From: Lawsonibacter asaccharolyticus
GTDB lineage: Bacteria; Bacillota; Clostridia; Oscillospirales; Oscillospiraceae
Assembly: GCA_003112755.1 (NCBI GenBank)
Contig: BFBT01000001.1
Location: 62,001 to 126,000, forward strand
Length of the DNA: 64,000 nt
Direction: 5' to 3'
Part shown: one piece after another, positions 61,009-64,000 of the stretch
Layout of the letters: each line of letters begins with the position of its first letter
Position numbering within the stretch: position 1 is the stretch's first letter
Position numbers and translations under genes: made by a program
The notes under the pieces: generated by a model
What the model saw: the letters and a program-made list of their open reading frames with translations, nothing else
The model's database searches: none
What the model was told of the DNA's origin: nothing

Positions 61009-61974
61009 TCAGCGAGGCAGGTCCTCCCAGCCTATCAGCCCATAGGCGGAACCGGCGGACTGGACCGCCCGCAGGATGGCCCGCTCCATGGTCAGGGCGG
61101 CCATGGCCCCCACCACATTGATGTCCCCCGGGACATCCCCCAGGGAGAGGGCATAGATGCTGTCCCCGTCTGCGGTGGTGTGGACCGGCCGGATAGCCCT
61201 GGCGTAGCCGTTATGGGCCATGCCGGCAAGCTTGGTCAAGGGCGTTTTATCAAACATCCCGTTGGTGACCACCACGCCTAGGGTGGTATTGCCCGCAAAC
61301 AGATTTTCCGCCGGGGCGATGTCTGCAAACATCTCCTCCAAGGTGCAGGACAGGCTCGTCCTCTTCTCATTAAGCAGGCCGGCCGCCGGGCGTCCGTCGG
61401 GACCGTACACGTCCCCCAGGGCGTTCACCGCCACCAGCGCCCCCACCTTCAGAGGTCCGGTCTGGAGCGCATAGGTACCGAAGCCCGACTTCATCGCCCG
61501 GCCCATCCCCCGGTATTTCCCGATGGAGCAGCCCGTACCCGCCCCTACATTGCCCTCAGCGGGGGCAGAGCGCCCCGCATTCTCACAGGCCTGGTAGGCC
61601 ATCTCGGCGGTAGGCCGTACCTCCTTGCTGCCCACCCCCAGGTCGAAGAGGCAGGACTGGCTCACCAGTGGTACCTTGGTCACCCCCACGTCAAAGCCGA
61701 TGTCCCGCTCCTCCAGATACCGCTGGACACCCCCGGCAGCGTCCAGCCCGAAGGCGCTGCCGCCGGAGAGCAGCACTGCGTTGATCCCCTGGGCGGCAGC
61801 CACCGGGGCCAAGATCTGTGACTCCCGGGAAGCGGGGCCCCCTCCTCGGACATCCAGCCCGGCGGAGCTCATCCGGTCGCACAGGATCACCGTGCAGCCG
61901 GTAGCCGCCTCCAGATCCTGGGCGTGGCCCACCTGGAAACCGCCCACCTCCATGATCCCGATCTCTCTCATCAT
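61009..61974 (-). CDS. P1-family (DmpA-type) peptidase
   Basis: A 321-residue Ntn-type hydrolase: VGHAQDLEAATGCTVILCD, DVRGGGPASRE, LSGGSAFGLDAAGGVQRYL, GNVGAGTGCSIGKYRG and AGNTTLGVVVTNGMFDK, where the Thr following Asn is the probable self-cleavage nucleophile. Members are L-aminopeptidases/D-esterases or amidases for small molecules. ATG at 61974 follows GGGGAGAGAT. It is downstream of an ECF-type membrane gene, so it may act on an imported vitamin-like compound; that is inference. Confidence 0.88.
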   Translation of the reverse strand: MMREIGIMEVGGFQVGHAQDLEAATGCTVILCDRMSSAGLDVRGGGPASRESQILAPVAAAQGINAVLLSGGSAFGLDAAGGVQRYLEERDIGFDVGVTKVPLVSQSCLFDLGVGSKEVRPTAEMAYQACENAGRSAPAEGNVGAGTGCSIGKYRGMGRAMKSGFGTYALQTGPLKVGALVAVNALGDVYGPDGRPAAGLLNEKRTSLSCTLEEMFADIAPAENLFAGNTTLGVVVTNGMFDKTPLTKLAGMAHNGYARAIRPVHTTADGDSIYALSLGDVPGDINVVGAMAALTMERAILRAVQSAGSAYGLIGWEDLPR

Positions 61975-61985
61975 ATCTCTCCCCT

Positions 61986-62615
61986 TCACTCCTTCAGCAC
62001 GACCCGCAGGGCCTTGCACACCGAGCCGCTGATGACGCAGCCCACTGCGGCCTCGATCACGGCCTGAATGCCCACATAGGCGGCGGCAAACAGTAAAATG
62101 TTGTCCTGGAACTTGGCCATCAGCTCCTCGCCCAGCAGGACCTGGAGCGTGGGGGCGTTCAGGAAGATCAGGATCAGCACCGTCATATAGAACAGGGTGT
62201 TCAGCACCGGCGCCGCCAGCCCCCCGATGTAATAGGAAATGGTGTTCCCCCTGTCCAGCCTGCGGGCGGCCCGGTAGACCCAGCCCACGCACACCCCCAT
62301 CAGGACACGGGGGATGATGCTATTCACAAAGCTCAGCACCACCACCACACCTCCGGTATAGCCGGCCAGGAACAGGGTGCTGAACCCGGTCTTGATGGCG
62401 GTGTAGAAGCTGATGCAGCCCATCACGCCCCCCAGGACGCCCCCAGCCAGCGGACCCAGCATCATAGCGCCCACGGCCACTGGTACCGTCATAATGGACG
62501 CGTACTGTCCGGGCAGTGGGATCATGGCCAATCCTGTGATGTTCATCATCAGCAGGATCCCCACCAACAGAGCCAATTCCATCAGATACGTGAGACTTGT
62601 TTTTGCCCTTACCAT
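61986..62615 (-). CDS. ECF-type transporter S component
   Basis: A 209-residue protein with about six membrane segments: YLMELALLVGILLMMNITG, MTVPVAVGAMMLGPLAGG, VLGGVMGCISFYTAI, GGVVVVLSFVNSIIPRVLMG, LNTLFYMTVLILIFLNA and YVGIQAVIEAAVG. The pattern suits substrate-binding S components of energy-coupling-factor vitamin importers. The ATPase and T units are not nearby, as in group II systems. ATG at 62615 has GGAGGAATTGAAT before it. The substrate is unknown. Confidence 0.75.
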   Translation of the reverse strand: MVRAKTSLTYLMELALLVGILLMMNITGLAMIPLPGQYASIMTVPVAVGAMMLGPLAGGVLGGVMGCISFYTAIKTGFSTLFLAGYTGGVVVVLSFVNSIIPRVLMGVCVGWVYRAARRLDRGNTISYYIGGLAAPVLNTLFYMTVLILIFLNAPTLQVLLGEELMAKFQDNILLFAAAYVGIQAVIEAAVGCVISGSVCKALRVVLKE

Positions 62616-62782
62616 ATTCAATTCCTCCTGCTGCCGCTCCGCCATCTGCGGATGCAGCGCAATTTTGGGGGCGCCCCCATCCGGGAAAACACCCTGACAC
62701 AAAAGTCAAAGGCATTATACTCTAATTTTCCCTCTTTTTCAAGGCAAAATCAGCCGGGGCGCCGGACCGGAGGACCAGAAAA

Positions 62783-62817
62783 GCCCCGACGGTCCTGCGG
62801 CGCAGGACCGTCGGGGC
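62783..62817 (-). terminator. Terminator after nspC
   Basis: A perfect 16-bp GC-rich stem (62783-62798 with 62802-62817). On the minus strand it is followed by TTTTC. Confidence 0.88.
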
Positions 62818-62833
62818 GGACGCAGATATCCCG

Positions 62834-64000
62834 TCAGCGGCCCAGCCGGCTTTTGAAGGCGTTGTAGCCGTGGGCGGTCAGCTGCTCCAAACCCCCGGCG
62901 CTGTCCAGCTTCCAGAGATTGGGGAGAGGCATGCCGTTGAAGGTATTGTTTTTACAGGTGGTATAGATGGCCATGTCGCCGAGCAGGACCAGGTCGCCCT
63001 CCTGAAGGGGCCGGTCAAAGTCGTAGTCCCCGATCACGTCCCCGGCCAGACAGGTGGGGCCGGCCAGGCGGAACATATGGCCCTCCCCTGGCTCGGTACT
63101 GGCCCCCAGGATGGGGGGCTGGTAGGGCATTTCCAGCACGTCGGGCATGTGGCAGGCGGCGCTGACGTCCAAGATGGCGATCCTGACACCGCCGTTTTCC
63201 ACCACGTCCAGCACCCGGCTGGCCAAATATCCGGCATTCAGGGCCACTGCCTCCCCAGGTTCCAGGTAGACATTTACCCCCCAGGACTGCTGGGCGTGAC
63301 GGATACAGTCCTCCAGGGTGCCCAAATCATAGTCCGGGCGGGTGATGTGATGCCCGCCCCCCATATTGATCCATTTCATTTCGGGCAGAATGTCCCCGAA
63401 CTTCTCCTCCACCGCCGCTAAGGTGGTTTTCAAATCGTCGGAGTTCTGCTCGCACAGGGTATGGAAGTGAATGCCGTCCAGCAGGGACAGGGTGGCCTCG
63501 TCCATCTCCTGGTCCCACACGTTCCGGGTCACCCCCATGCGGCTGCCAGGGGCGCAGGGGTCGTAGATGGCGTGGCCCTCCTGGGTGGAGCACTCCGGAT
63601 TCACCCGCAGTCCCAGGCTTTTGCCCGCCTGCTTGCCCCGGGGCCCGAAGGCCTTCAGCTGGTGGATGGAGTTAAAGACGATGTGGTCGGCGTATTGCAG
63701 GAGCTCCTGAAACTCGTCCTCCCGGTAGGCCCCGCAGAACACGTGGACCTCCCCCTGGGGCATCTCCTCCTTGCCCAGCCGGGCCTCATAGAGGCCGCTG
63801 GCCTCGGTGCCCGCCAGGTACCGGGACAGGAGGGGGTAGAAATCGTAGTTGGAAAAAGCCTTCTGGGCCAGCAGCACCCGGCAGCCAGTACGCTCCGCCA
63901 GAGCGGCGAGCACTTCTCCGTTTTTCCGCAGCCGCTCCTCGTCGATGACGTAGGCCGGGGTGGGCAGCTGGGCAAACAGAGCCCGGGGGTCGTAGTTTGC
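62834..64000 (-). CDS. nspC: Carboxynorspermidine decarboxylase, 5' end beyond the window
   Basis: At least 388 residues of a PLP decarboxylase of the alanine-racemase fold. The frame continues to the window edge with LPTPAYVIDEERLRKNG, so the start is outside. The PLP lysine is in LLAQKAFSNYD, HFHTLCEQNSDDL and NMGGGHHITRPDYD follow, the PLP phosphate loop is YLEPGEAVAL, and GPTCLAGDVIGDYDF holds the catalytic Cys/Asp pair. It removes CO2 from carboxynorspermidine or carboxyspermidine, giving the polyamine. Its partner dehydrogenase is probably to the right. Confidence 0.93.
   Translation of the reverse strand, partial: ANYDPRALFAQLPTPAYVIDEERLRKNGEVLAALAERTGCRVLLAQKAFSNYDFYPLLSRYLAGTEASGLYEARLGKEEMPQGEVHVFCGAYREDEFQELLQYADHIVFNSIHQLKAFGPRGKQAGKSLGLRVNPECSTQEGHAIYDPCAPGSRMGVTRNVWDQEMDEATLSLLDGIHFHTLCEQNSDDLKTTLAAVEEKFGDILPEMKWINMGGGHHITRPDYDLGTLEDCIRHAQQSWGVNVYLEPGEAVALNAGYLASRVLDVVENGGVRIAILDVSAACHMPDVLEMPYQPPILGASTEPGEGHMFRLAGPTCLAGDVIGDYDFDRPLQEGDLVLLGDMAIYTTCKNNTFNGMPLPNLWKLDSAGGLEQLTAHGYNAFKSRLGR

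Overview
The window looks like the chromosome of a Gram-positive gut anaerobe of the Clostridia, most likely Oscillospiraceae (Flavonifractor/Oscillibacter-like). This is inferred from strong GGAGG ribosome sites, a tryptophan T-box leader, a complete trpEGDCFBA operon, several TRAP and ECF transport genes, fairly GC-rich housekeeping genes, and mobile elements of the kind common in gut Firmicutes. No rRNA genes or CRISPR arrays are visible. One tRNA, tRNA-Ala(GGC), was found.

Layout. (1) 1-11.6 kb: accessory region of an integrative conjugative-type element, all on the minus strand. It carries three ArdA-like anti-restriction paralogues, a probable ADP-ribosyltransferase, DUF4314 and LPD28-type proteins, and a YolD/Y-family polymerase pair. 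The genes overlap tightly, and the ribosome site of the next gene is often written into the C-terminal codons of the previous one. A 12-bp motif (AGCGCCCTTTTT) recurs between its genes. (2) 11.7-13.4 kb: tRNA-Ala and guaA. The GMP synthase has lost most of its glutaminase domain. (3) 13.4-33.9 kb: two tandem mobilizable elements inserted at the 3' end of guaA. The 10-bp core GAGTGGGAAT is present at 13391, 26201 and 33901. Both have the same backbone: divergent XRE repressor, excisionase-like protein, tyrosine integrase, ribbon-helix-helix mobilization protein, RepA-like ATPase, and an inverted pair of three 9-bp iterons. Each has its own pair of 11-bp-phased arm repeats at both ends. Element 1 carries a defence cargo: a fused restriction-methylation protein, an S subunit, a TIGR02391-like protein, a DGQHR/DndB-like plus nucleoside-deoxyribosyltransferase-like fusion, and an Mrr nuclease. 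It also has an IS110 insertion between xis and int. Element 2 carries a MobV relaxase, CsoR and an internally deleted metal P-type ATPase, and its integrase is frameshifted. A short remnant of a third related element follows at 33.9-34.06 kb.

(4) 34.2-38.3 kb: a minus-strand sulfur operon (metY, cysK, nifS-like, iscU-like, truncated mnmA). (5) 38.5-45.4 kb: the T-box-controlled trp operon. (6) 45.4-46.1 kb: a dead IS200/IS605 copy. (7) 46.3-50.5 kb: hyuAB hydantoinase/oxoprolinase genes and a truncated TRAP binding protein, abutting a GNAT gene that lost its start. (8) 51.2-53 kb: a two-component system. (9) 53.2-55.1 kb: a decayed stretch with remnants of a LytTR regulator, a surface protein and an integrase. 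(10) 55.3-60.7 kb: a GntR-type regulator divergent from a TRAP transporter and a carboxylesterase, probably one uptake-and-hydrolysis module. (11) 61.0-64.0 kb: P1-family peptidase, ECF-type S component and the 5'-incomplete gene nspC, all on the minus strand.
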